Positions 40,598-48,592 of a DNA stretch of 48,719 nucleotides are shown in pieces. Under the pieces are notes generated by a model that worked only from the letters and a program-made list of their open reading frames with translations, had not been told where the DNA came from and made no database searches. Position 1 is the first letter of the stretch; every line of letters begins with the position of its first letter. The stretch spans positions 1 to 48,719 of the forward strand of contig NZ_JAHHZS010000032.1 of the NCBI RefSeq assembly GCF_022606295.1, read 5' to 3'. The translations under genes were made by a program, and so were the position numbers. The stretch comes from Arthrobacter bambusae (GTDB taxonomy: Bacteria; Actinomycetota; Actinomycetes; Actinomycetales; Micrococcaceae).

Positions 40598-42169
40598 ATG
40601 ACAATCCTGGACCCCGCAGAAATGCGAACGGCAACTGAAAAGCAGGCTGCGCCTTCCGGCGCAGGGCAGACAGAGGCACGCGAAAAGCACACGGCAACCG
40701 GACTGGCACGGCGGGGCAGCAGCCCCAAGCCCCCGGCGTCGAACTCCTTCCTGGATCGTTTCTTCCAGATCACCAAGCGTGGCTCCACGCTGGCCCGCGA
40801 ATTCCGCGGCGGCATCGTCACGTTCTTCACGATGGCCTACATCGTTATCCTCAACCCACTGATCCTGGGGGGATTCTCCGCCCAGAACGCACCCACGGAC
40901 GTGGCCGGCGGATGGTTGTCCGCGGCGCAGGTCGGGGCAGTCACCGGCCTGACCGCCGGCGTCATGACGGTCCTCTTCGGCCTGATCGCGAACCTGCCGT
41001 TCGGGCTCGCCGCGGGCCTGGGAATCAACTCGTTCCTCGCCGTAGCCGTCATCCACGAAGTAACCTGGCCGGAAGCCATGGGCCTGGTGGTCATCAACGG
41101 CATCCTGATTGTCCTGTTCGGTGTCACAGGTGCCCGGACCGCGATCTTCAAGGCTGTGCCCAAGGAACTCAAGGCCGCCATCACAGTTGGCATCGGCCTG
41201 TTCATCGCCTTCATCGGCTTCGTCGATTCCGGCTTCGTCCGCCCCACGAAAGGCGGGCCGCCGGTCCAGCTCGGCACCGATGGTTCCATCACCTCAATAC
41301 CAACCCTTGTTTTCATTGTCGGTCTGCTGGTCATGGGAATCCTCGTGGCCCGCAAGATCCAAGGCGGCCTCCTGATCGGAATCGTCGCCACCACGGTCCT
41401 CGCCGCCGTCGTCGAGGCCGTCATGCACATCGGGCCTGGCAGCGCCGCCAATCCCGGTGGCTGGCACCTCAACACCCCGGTACTGTCCGGCCAGTTGGTT
41501 TCCGCCCCGGACTTCAGCCTGGTGGGCCACTTCGACCTCTTCGGTTCGTTCTCGAGGATCGGCGGCCTGGCGGCCACGATGCTGGTGTTCACCCTGGTGT
41601 TCACCAACTTCTTCGACGCCATGGGTACCATGACCGGCCTCGCCAAGAGCGCCGGGGTGGCCTACAAGGACGGGACGTTCCCCAAGCTCAAGTCGGCCTT
41701 CATCGTCGAAGGCCTGGGCGCGGTAGCCGGCGGCGCGACGTCGGGCTCGTCCAACACCGTGTACATCGACTCCGCGGCCGGCATTGGCGAAGGAGCCCGT
41801 ACCGGCCTGGCGTCGGTAGTCACCGGGCTGCTGTTCCTGGGCTCGATGTTCCTGACCCCGCTCACGAGCGTGGTTCCGCTCGAGGTCGCAGCCGCGGCGT
41901 TGGTAGTCGTGGGTGCCATGATGATGGCGCAGATCCGCGAGATCAAGTTCTCCAAGTTCTCCGTGGCCCTGCCCGCCTTCCTCACCATCGTCACCATGCC
42001 GCTGACGTACTCCATCGCCAACGGCATCGGCGTCGGATTCATCTCCTGGGCCGTGATCCATTCGGCAGCAGGGAAGGGCAAGAAAGTCCATCCGCTCATG
42101 TGGGTAGTGACCGTGGGCTTCTTGATCTACTTCGCCCGCGGCCCGATCAGCACGCTCATGGGAGGGTAG
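40598..42169 (+). CDS. NCS2-superfamily purine permease, AzgA type (guanine/hypoxanthine)
   Basis: A 523-residue membrane protein with about 12 hydrophobic segments. LAREFRGGIVTFFTMAYIVI followed by LNPLIL, and FTNFFDAMGTMTGLAKSAG, are typical of the AzgA/GhxP branch, which imports adenine, guanine or hypoxanthine. The first ~65 residues are hydrophilic and unusually long. ATG 40598 follows AGGG loosely; ATG 40622 is an alternative. It follows the guanine deaminase by 15 nt. A 16-bp tandem repeat spans its stop codon. Confidence 0.9.
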   Translation: MTILDPAEMRTATEKQAAPSGAGQTEAREKHTATGLARRGSSPKPPASNSFLDRFFQITKRGSTLAREFRGGIVTFFTMAYIVILNPLILGGFSAQNAPTDVAGGWLSAAQVGAVTGLTAGVMTVLFGLIANLPFGLAAGLGINSFLAVAVIHEVTWPEAMGLVVINGILIVLFGVTGARTAIFKAVPKELKAAITVGIGLFIAFIGFVDSGFVRPTKGGPPVQLGTDGSITSIPTLVFIVGLLVMGILVARKIQGGLLIGIVATTVLAAVVEAVMHIGPGSAANPGGWHLNTPVLSGQLVSAPDFSLVGHFDLFGSFSRIGGLAATMLVFTLVFTNFFDAMGTMTGLAKSAGVAYKDGTFPKLKSAFIVEGLGAVAGGATSGSSNTVYIDSAAGIGEGARTGLASVVTGLLFLGSMFLTPLTSVVPLEVAAAALVVVGAMMMAQIREIKFSKFSVALPAFLTIVTMPLTYSIANGIGVGFISWAVIHSAAGKGKKVHPLMWVVTVGFLIYFARGPISTLMGG

Positions 42170-42192
42170 CCGGCCAGGAGGGTAGCCGGCCA
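42161..42192. repeat. 16-bp perfect tandem repeat spanning the permease stop codon
   Basis: Two adjacent exact copies of GGAGGGTAGCCGGCCA; the first includes the TAG stop of the permease (42167-42169). Probably a slippage duplication. Confidence 0.85.
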
Positions 42193-42475
42193 TTGAGACG
42201 GCGGTCCGGCCGCAAGTCACCGCAATGAATAGGCGTCCGCCGATCGTCACCACCCGCACAACGCGGACGACGACGGCGGGCGGCGGCGAGATGCGGCCGC
42301 TCCGCCAAGGACCGGGGCGGGAAATGAGAGGCCCGCCCCGGTCCTCTTCACGCAACGGGGTGCCTGTTTACCCGAAGCTCTCCTGTACCGACGCAAGGAA
42401 TGAGAATATGAGGCAAGATCGCACACTGCCCCGGGCGGGTTTCCGGTCCGGGACCTCGGTTATGGAGGTGTTGCC
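42193..42475. other. Non-coding region between permease and xdhC
   Basis: About 283 bp without a supported gene, holding the terminator at 42309-42344 and the presumed xdh promoter (not clearly identified). The segment 42228-42300 is strongly C/G-rich repetitive but has no initiation site. Confidence 0.5.
42309..42344 (+). terminator. G/C-rich hairpin terminator before the xdh operon
   Basis: Perfect 13-bp arms GGACCGGGGCGGG / CCCGCCCCGGTCC around a 10-base loop, followed by CTCTTC. It ends the deaminase-permease transcript. Confidence 0.75.
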
Positions 42476-43672
42476 ATGCTGGATTTGATGCCCTCGCTGG
42501 GCACCTGGCGGCCCGCTGTATCCGGCCAACGGTGCGCCGTCGCCACCATCGTGGCCGCGGGAGGCTCCGTGCCCCGGCCCCTCGGCACATCAATGCTGGT
42601 TTCCGAATACGGCGACGTGCTTGGCAGCCTCTCCGGAGGCTGCGTGGAAGGCGCCGTGGTGGAGGCCGCCCTTCAAGCAATGCACGACGGCGGCAGCCGC
42701 CTCGAGTGGTTCGGCTACAGTGCCGAGGACGCGTTCGCCGTCGGACTCACCTGCGGTGGCGAGTTGGAAGTCCACATCCAGCCAATCCAATCAACCAGCG
42801 CCGCCGGGCTTGACCTGGCACTCCTGAACAGCGCCGGTGGCTCTTCCCTGGCACTCATCCGCAGGCTCGACGCGGCGGGAGGCGCCGTCGTCGTTCCTGA
42901 TCCGGCGGGTTTTTCCGCCGCAGGTTCACGGGAACTTTCGGCCCTTCTCGGCGGGGATGACGCCGTGATCCGCGCGGCCGCGGTCCAGCTCGAACCACTC
43001 CTGCATGGAGGCCGTGCGGGCTTGGTGCGGCTCGCTCCGGCCGAGGGCTGCGCGGGCTCAGCGGTGGAAGCCGAACCCCTTACCCTCTTCGTGGAAAGCC
43101 GCTTGCCCGCAGCCCGGATGTTGATCTTTGGCGCCAACGACTTCGGCGCTGCATTGCTCCCCGCCGGGAAACTCCTGGGTTACGACGTCACTTTGTGCGA
43201 TGCGCGGCCTGCCTTTTCGAGCCAGGGCCGATTCCTTGCCGCCGACCGCCTGGTCACCGACTGGCCGCACCGCTACCTTGCCGCGGAAGCAGCCGCGGAC
43301 CGGATCGATTCCCGCACGGTCGTGTGCGTGTTGACCCACGATCCCAAGTTCGACATTCCGCTGCTGGAAACCGCCCTGGATTTGGATCTCGCCTATGTGG
43401 GAGCCATGGGTTCGAGGCGCAGCCACCGCCAGCGGATCGACGGACTGCTGGACTGCGGCGTCCCGGCCGAGGCCCTCGAACGCCTTCATTCGCCGATCGG
43501 ACTGGATCTGGGCGCGGTCACTCCCGCCGAAGTGGCCGTTTCCATTACCGCCGAAATCCTCGCATCCCGCGCTCCGCACCCGGCCTCCGCCCGGGGTTCG
43601 CTCAAAGACGGAACGGGACCGATCCATCAGACCAACACCCTCGAACAAAGCAAGGTGACCCCATGGACATGA
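42476..43672 (+). CDS. xdhC: XdhC/CoxI family protein (xanthine dehydrogenase maturation)
   Basis: A 398-residue protein. The N-terminal XdhC/CoxI domain has VATIVAAGGSVPRPLGTSML, LGSLSGGCVEGAVVEAAL and LTCGGELEVHIQP. The C-terminal Rossmann-like domain has ARMLIFGANDFGAALLPAGK and VCVLTHDPKFDIPLLETALD, ending YVGAMGSRRSHRQR. The family binds molybdenum cofactor, promotes its sulfuration and inserts it into xanthine dehydrogenase. ATG 42476 follows GGAGG. Its stop overlaps the start of the FAD subunit gene, so it is the first gene of the xdh operon. Confidence 0.92.
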   Translation: MLDLMPSLGTWRPAVSGQRCAVATIVAAGGSVPRPLGTSMLVSEYGDVLGSLSGGCVEGAVVEAALQAMHDGGSRLEWFGYSAEDAFAVGLTCGGELEVHIQPIQSTSAAGLDLALLNSAGGSSLALIRRLDAAGGAVVVPDPAGFSAAGSRELSALLGGDDAVIRAAAVQLEPLLHGGRAGLVRLAPAEGCAGSAVEAEPLTLFVESRLPAARMLIFGANDFGAALLPAGKLLGYDVTLCDARPAFSSQGRFLAADRLVTDWPHRYLAAEAAADRIDSRTVVCVLTHDPKFDIPLLETALDLDLAYVGAMGSRRSHRQRIDGLLDCGVPAEALERLHSPIGLDLGAVTPAEVAVSITAEILASRAPHPASARGSLKDGTGPIHQTNTLEQSKVTPWT

Positions 43673-44616
43673 ACACCATCGAGTCTGTGGTTGCCACCAC
43701 GGATCCAGGCCAGTGGCGCGACGGCGATGCCTGGCTTGCCGGCGGCACGGTCCTGTTTTCCTACGGCAGCCCGGTGGGCAGCGAAGAACCCCTCAAACGG
43801 CTGCTCGATCTGGGGCAAGCAGGCTGGCCCGCCGTCACCGTGAGCGACGCCGGCATTGAGCTGGCCGCCACCTGCACCATCGCCGAGCTCTACGCTGTGC
43901 CCGTGTCCGACGCCGTGGCCGGCCGGAACTGGCCGGGACTGGATCTTTTCCGGCCTTGCTGCGACTCTTTCGTTGCGTCCTTCAAGGTGTGGAACATGTC
44001 CACCGTTGGCGGCAACGTGTGCACTTCGCTCCCGGCCGGGCCGATGATTTCGCTGTGCGCCGGCCTGGATGCCAAGGCCACCATCCTCGGACGCCACGGC
44101 AGCAGCCGAACTGTTCCGGTGGCCGAGTTCGTCACCGGGGACGGGAAAAACTGCCTGGCACCCGGCGAGCTCCTGCGCAGCATCCACCTGCCGGCGTCGG
44201 CCTTGGCGGGGAGGGTGGCCTTCCGCCGACTCTCGCTGAGCAACCTCGGGCGATCCGGGGTGCTGCTGATCGGAAGGCTCGACGCCGACGGCGGCCTGGT
44301 CCTCAGCGTCACCGCCGCGACCAAACGGCCCGGGCAACTGCGGTTCGCCGCAGCGGAGTTGCCCGACGCCGAGCGGCTGGCCGCCGCCGTCGGGCATTCA
44401 ATCCCTGCGGAGCTGTACCACGACGACATCCACGGGCTCCCGGAATGGCGCCGCGACATGACCCTTCGCCTGGCCGAGGAGATCCGCTCCGAGTTGCTCG
44501 ATCCGGTTCCAGACGGACCGCCCACCGTATCGGGCGATTTCTGGCCGCCGCATGCCACGTCGCCGCAACCGTCCACGCAACCTGAATTCAGCACCGAGCA
44601 GCAGAAGGAGGCCTGA
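43663..44616 (+). CDS. xdhB: Xanthine dehydrogenase FAD-binding subunit
   Basis: A 317-residue FAD subunit. The pyrophosphate-binding loop is DAWLAGGTVLFSYG, and KVWNMSTVGGNVCTSLPAGP is the characteristic flavin signature (TVGGN). It accepts electrons from the Fe-S clusters. ATG 43663 has AAGG upstream and overlaps the xdhC stop by 10 bases; ATG 43669 would give a 4-base overlap. The frame is open far upstream inside xdhC, but that is a shadow. The C-terminus has a Pro/Gln-rich tail. xdhA follows after 2 nt. Confidence 0.9.
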   Translation: MDMNTIESVVATTDPGQWRDGDAWLAGGTVLFSYGSPVGSEEPLKRLLDLGQAGWPAVTVSDAGIELAATCTIAELYAVPVSDAVAGRNWPGLDLFRPCCDSFVASFKVWNMSTVGGNVCTSLPAGPMISLCAGLDAKATILGRHGSSRTVPVAEFVTGDGKNCLAPGELLRSIHLPASALAGRVAFRRLSLSNLGRSGVLLIGRLDADGGLVLSVTAATKRPGQLRFAAAELPDAERLAAAVGHSIPAELYHDDIHGLPEWRRDMTLRLAEEIRSELLDPVPDGPPTVSGDFWPPHATSPQPSTQPEFSTEQQKEA

Positions 44617-44618
44617 GC

Positions 44619-47453
44619 ATGGCAATCGAGATCAACGGAACAGCCGCCGAGGCCGCACCCCGCCCGGGCCAGTGCCTTCGGACGTTCCTCCGCGAACAGG
44701 GCAACTTCGGCGTCAAGAAAGGGTGCGACGGCGGCGACTGCGGCGCGTGCACCGTCCACGTGGACGGTAAACCCGTGCACAGTTGCATCTACCCGGCCGT
44801 CCGCGCCGAAGGCCACTCGGTCACCACCATCGAGGGGCTCTCCAGCGAGGGCGAGCTGCACTCGGTCCAGGAAAAGTTCCTGGAAAACCAGGGCTTCCAG
44901 TGCGGCTTCTGCACGGCCGGCATGATGATGACCGCCGCCACCTTCGACGAGGAACAGAAGGCGAACCTCCCGCGAAACCTCAAGGGAAACCTGTGCCGCT
45001 GCACAGGCTACCGCTCGATCGCGGACGCGGTCTGTGGCAGTCACGCGCCCGACGGCGGCGTGGCGCGCTCCGGCGCGCCAGCCGGTTCCGGCGCAGTCGC
45101 CAAGGGCTCCGGGCAGCTCGGCGACAACGTACCCGCCCCGGCGGGGCACGCCGTCGTCACCGGCACCGCCCGCTACACCCTCGACATCCCGGCAGAACAG
45201 CTCCCGGGTCTGCTGCACCTCAAACTGCTGCGCTCGCCGCACGCGCATGCCCGGATCGTTTCCATTGACACGACGGCGGCCCTCCAGCTACCCGGCGTCG
45301 TTGCGGTCTTCACGCATGAGGACGCGCCGGACCGGTTGTTCTCGACGGCCCAGCACGAGCTTTACACCGATGATCCCGACGACACCCGCGTCCTCGACGA
45401 CGTGGTGCGCTTCATCGGCCAGCGGGTTGCCGCCGTCGTCGCCGAATCGGTGGGCGCAGCCGAAGCCGGGGCCCGGGCCATCAAAGTGGAGTACGAACTC
45501 CTGGACGCTGTCTTCTCGCCGCAGGAGGCGTTGCTGCCCGGTGCGCCCGCGATCCATGGGGAGAAGGACGGAGAAACGGCCCGGATTTCCCGCCCGCAGA
45601 ACAACGTCGTGGCGGAGGTCCACTCCGAGCTGGGGAACGTCGAAGCCGGATTCGCGGCGGCCGACTTCATCCACGAGAACACGTACCAGACCCAGCGGGT
45701 GCAGCACGTCGCCATGGAAACGCACTGCTCCATCGCATGGGTGGAGCCCTCAGAGAACCCAGGGGAGGACCGGCTCATGGTGCGTTCCTCCAGCCAGGTC
45801 CCGTTCCTGGTCCGGCGCACTCTTGCCCGCGTGTTCGATCTTCCCGAAGACCGCATCCGCGTGGTGGCCGGCCGCGTGGGCGGCGGGTTCGGCGGCAAGC
45901 AGGAAGTGCTCACCGAGGACCTCGTGGCCATGGCGGCGCTCAAGCTGCGCCGGCCCGTCCAAGTGGAGTTCACCCGGACCGAACAGTTCACCGCCACCAC
46001 CACTCGCCACCCCTTCACCATCAAGGTCAAGGCGGGGGCGGCCCGGGACGGCCACTTGACCGCGATGCAGGTGGACGTGGTCACCAACACCGGTGCGTAC
46101 GGAAACCACGCGCCCGGAGTGATGTTCCACGGTTGCGGCGAGTCCTTGGCCGTCTACAACTGCGACAACAAGAAGGTGGATGCCCAGGCCGTGTACACCA
46201 ACACGGTCCCGGCCGGTGCCTTCCGTGGTTACGGGTTGAGCCAGATGATCTTCGCGATTGAGTCCGCCATGGATGAACTCGCCGTGGGAATCGGCATGGA
46301 CCCCTTGGACTTCCGGCTCAAGAACATGGTCCGGCCTGGGGACCACATGCTGTCCACGCACCCGGAACCGGAGGAGGACGTCGTCTACGGGAGTTACGGA
46401 CTGGACCAGTGCGTGGCTCTGGTGCGGGATGCCCTCGAGAGGGGCGAGAAACGCTACCGGGATGCCGGCCTCGACAACTTCGGCCCGGGGTGGGTCACGG
46501 GCGTCGGTTCCGCGCTGTCCATGATCGACACCGTTCCGCCTCGAGGGCACTTCGCCCACACGCGCCTCACGCTCCTGCCGGACGGGACGTTCGACGCCGC
46601 CGTCGGGACCGCCGAGTTCGGCAACGGCACCACCACGGTCCACGCTCAACTGGCGGCAACCGCCCTGTCCACGACGGCGTCGAACGTGGCTGTTCGCCAG
46701 TCCGATACGGACCTCGTGGAGCACGATACCGGCGCGTTCGGCTCCGCAGGAACCGTGGTGGCCGGGCAAGCGACCTTGCTCGCGGCGCAGGAGCTCGCGC
46801 TCCGGATCCGGGCGGTGGCGGCCGAGGTCGCCGGTGTGCCGGAGGCGGACTGCGTGCTCGAGGACGGCGCCGTGCGCTGCGGTTCGCGGGTGGTTCCCTT
46901 CACCGAGGTGTACGACGCCGCGCGGCAGCAGGGCGTTGAAGCCGCAGCCGAAGGGCGTTGGGGAGGGACTCCGCGTTCGGTCGCGTTCAACGTCCACGGA
47001 TTCCGCGTTGCCGTGAATACAGGCACGGGGGAGCTGAGGATCCTGCAGAGCGTCCAGGCCGCCGATGCCGGAGTCGTGGTCAATCCACGGCAATGCCGCG
47101 GCCAGGTGGAAGGCGGAATCGCCCAGGCGCTGGGTGTCGCGCTGTATGAGGAAGTCCGCGTGAACGACGCAGGCAAGGTCACTACCGACATCCTGCGGCA
47201 GTACCACATCCCTTCCTTCGCGGACGTGCCGCGCAGCGAGGTGTACTTCGCGAAAACGAATGACCAGATGGGGCCGCTCGGCGCGAAGTCGATGAGCGAG
47301 AGCCCGTTCAACCCCGTGGCGCCTGCGCTGGCCAACGCCATCCGGAACGCTACCGGGGTGAGGTTCGCGGCGCTCCCCATCGCCCGGGACAAGATCTACC
47401 TGGCGCTGAAGGACGCCGACGCCTCCACCCCCACCCAACTGACTCGCATTTGA
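44619..47453 (+). CDS. xdhA: Xanthine dehydrogenase fused Fe-S and molybdopterin subunit
   Basis: A 944-residue fusion. Residues 1-~150 bind two [2Fe-2S] clusters: GCDGGDCGACTVHVDGKPVH then C, and CGFCTAGMMMTA then LCRCTGYR. A linker rich in Ala and Gly leads to the molybdopterin domain (~165-940), with GGGFGGKQEVLTED near 425, GAFRGYG near 533 and GAKSMSESPFNPVAPAL with the catalytic Glu near the end. It oxidises hypoxanthine or xanthine to urate. Ribosome site AAGGAGG is upstream of ATG 44619. The last six residues TQLTRI and the stop come from the palindromic repeat 47434-47499, an odd 3' end. Confidence 0.93.
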   Translation: MAIEINGTAAEAAPRPGQCLRTFLREQGNFGVKKGCDGGDCGACTVHVDGKPVHSCIYPAVRAEGHSVTTIEGLSSEGELHSVQEKFLENQGFQCGFCTAGMMMTAATFDEEQKANLPRNLKGNLCRCTGYRSIADAVCGSHAPDGGVARSGAPAGSGAVAKGSGQLGDNVPAPAGHAVVTGTARYTLDIPAEQLPGLLHLKLLRSPHAHARIVSIDTTAALQLPGVVAVFTHEDAPDRLFSTAQHELYTDDPDDTRVLDDVVRFIGQRVAAVVAESVGAAEAGARAIKVEYELLDAVFSPQEALLPGAPAIHGEKDGETARISRPQNNVVAEVHSELGNVEAGFAAADFIHENTYQTQRVQHVAMETHCSIAWVEPSENPGEDRLMVRSSSQVPFLVRRTLARVFDLPEDRIRVVAGRVGGGFGGKQEVLTEDLVAMAALKLRRPVQVEFTRTEQFTATTTRHPFTIKVKAGAARDGHLTAMQVDVVTNTGAYGNHAPGVMFHGCGESLAVYNCDNKKVDAQAVYTNTVPAGAFRGYGLSQMIFAIESAMDELAVGIGMDPLDFRLKNMVRPGDHMLSTHPEPEEDVVYGSYGLDQCVALVRDALERGEKRYRDAGLDNFGPGWVTGVGSALSMIDTVPPRGHFAHTRLTLLPDGTFDAAVGTAEFGNGTTTVHAQLAATALSTTASNVAVRQSDTDLVEHDTGAFGSAGTVVAGQATLLAAQELALRIRAVAAEVAGVPEADCVLEDGAVRCGSRVVPFTEVYDAARQQGVEAAAEGRWGGTPRSVAFNVHGFRVAVNTGTGELRILQSVQAADAGVVVNPRQCRGQVEGGIAQALGVALYEEVRVNDAGKVTTDILRQYHIPSFADVPRSEVYFAKTNDQMGPLGAKSMSESPFNPVAPALANAIRNATGVRFAALPIARDKIYLALKDADASTPTQLTRI

Positions 47454-47499
47454 TGTCGTTTTGGGGCCTCATAACGGCATCTACTGCGAGTCAGTTGGG
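47434..47499. repeat. 66-bp dispersed palindrome, copy 3
   Basis: Perfect 14-bp outer arms CCCAACTGACTCGC and GCGAGTCAGTTGGG with inner arms GATGTCGTTTTG and CATAACGGCATC (two mismatches). It contains the xdhA stop codon (47451-47453) and ends 4 bp from the stop of the convergent MobA-like gene. Same element as 27765-27830 and 35723-35790. Confidence 0.9.
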
Positions 47500-47502
47500 G
47501 AG

Positions 47503-48132
47503 CTAGTCGCCGAGGAGGTGCAGCTTGTCCTTCGTGTCCACGTCGGCTCCGTCGGTCAGATCGCTGCAGTCGACGAGCTCCACCAGTCCGGCGTGCGCCT
47601 TGAGGAAACGGCGTGCCCCGGCGTCGCCGACGGCGGACTCGGCCACCTCGGCGCGGAGGCCGGCGTCGATGATCAAGGGGTGGCCGCGCCTTAGCTTTGT
47701 CGTGTGGCCGCCCTCAAAGGGGGCTTCGGCGTATCCCGCTGCCGTCACCCGGCCAGCCTGGTGGGCTGCCAGGAGCCTGGCGACGACGGCGGGAGTCACC
47801 CCGGGTTGGTCCACCAGGGCCACCATGACGTTGTGGCCATGTGTCGCCGCCGCAACACCGGTACGGAACGAGCTGGCCATGCCGGAAGCCCACTCCGGGT
47901 TGTCCACCACGAGATACCCTCCCAGGTCCGCCGCGCGGCGGACATCGCCGGCTCCAGCACCGAGCACCACGACTACCTCGCTGCATCCGCCGTCAAGCAA
48001 CGTCTTGGCGATTACCTCCACCAAGGTCCGGCCGCGGTAAGGCAGCAGCGCCTTCGGGCCGAGGCCCAGGCGGGTCCCTGCACCGCCGGCCAACAGCACA
48101 CCGACGGTATGCGCGGGGCTGGAATCGTTCAT
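47503..48132 (-). CDS. MobA/MocA-like molybdenum cofactor nucleotidyltransferase
   Basis: A 209-residue NTP transferase. The signature is GVLLAGGAGTRLGLGPKALL near residue 10, followed by VVDNPEWASGMASSFRTGV and VALVDQPGVTPAVV, which match MobA-like enzymes that make the cytosine dinucleotide form of molybdenum cofactor (MocA). XDH of this type needs such a cofactor. ATG 48132 follows AAGGTG with a 7-base spacer; upstream in-frame codons lack one. It converges on xdhA and presumably serves it. Confidence 0.87.
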   Translation of the reverse strand: MNDSSPAHTVGVLLAGGAGTRLGLGPKALLPYRGRTLVEVIAKTLLDGGCSEVVVVLGAGAGDVRRAADLGGYLVVDNPEWASGMASSFRTGVAAATHGHNVMVALVDQPGVTPAVVARLLAAHQAGRVTAAGYAEAPFEGGHTTKLRRGHPLIIDAGLRAEVAESAVGDAGARRFLKAHAGLVELVDCSDLTDGADVDTKDKLHLLGD

Positions 48133-48334
48133 GGGGTTCACCTTATCCATGTGCCTTCGCGAGGTCTCTAGGCTCACCTTGCTTTCCGATATAGGTCTAC
48201 CGAAAAAGGTTGAATATTACCCGTGGGTAGGCCTTCTGGCAGGCTTCCGTGGCCGATATTCTCTTATGGACTTCACGAGAGTCAGTGGTCATCGAAGGGG
48301 ATGCAATGACGCATCCGCGGTGGAAAGAGGTTTT

Positions 48335-48526
48335 ATGTCTGGCATTTTCGAAATTTTGGCAGCTGGGGAGCAATCATTCCGTTTCCGGTTGAAGGCCGAT
48401 GATGGAACGGTAGTGGCGGTGTCGCCCAAGTTCCCGGATATCGCGGCCCTTGTGGCCGGCATCAATGCGGTCAGGGAGAATGCGGCCACAGGATTCGTGG
48501 TGGATCGGCGCTCGCTCGGAGCGTAG
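48335..48526 (+). CDS. DUF1508 (YegP-like) small protein
   Basis: A 63-residue protein of the YegP fold, one DUF1508 repeat (usual proteins have one or two). The core reads FRFRLKADDGTVVAVSPKFP and ends VRENAATGFVVDRR. Function is unknown. ATG 48335 follows AAGAGG with a 4-base spacer. It is a single-gene unit with a strong terminator after it; the 202 bp upstream to the MobA-like gene hold no supported gene. Confidence 0.85.
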   Translation: MSGIFEILAAGEQSFRFRLKADDGTVVAVSPKFPDIAALVAGINAVRENAATGFVVDRRSLGA

Positions 48527-48531
48527 AAATA

Positions 48532-48575
48532 AATCGGCGGTAGTGCTCAAGGAGCACTACCGCCGATTCCTTTTT
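48532..48575 (+). terminator. Strong intrinsic terminator
   Basis: Perfect 17-bp arms AATCGGCGGTAGTGCTC and GAGCACTACCGCCGATT around AAG, followed by CCTTTTT. It ends the DUF1508 unit; the minus-strand gene that converges could also use it. Confidence 0.95.
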
Positions 48576-48592
48576 GCAGAGACCTGCCGGGC

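Noticed and set aside
43195..43662. Long N-terminal extension of the FAD subunit
   Set aside because: This part overlaps xdhC in another frame and does not look like protein of the family; ATG 43663 has a ribosome site.
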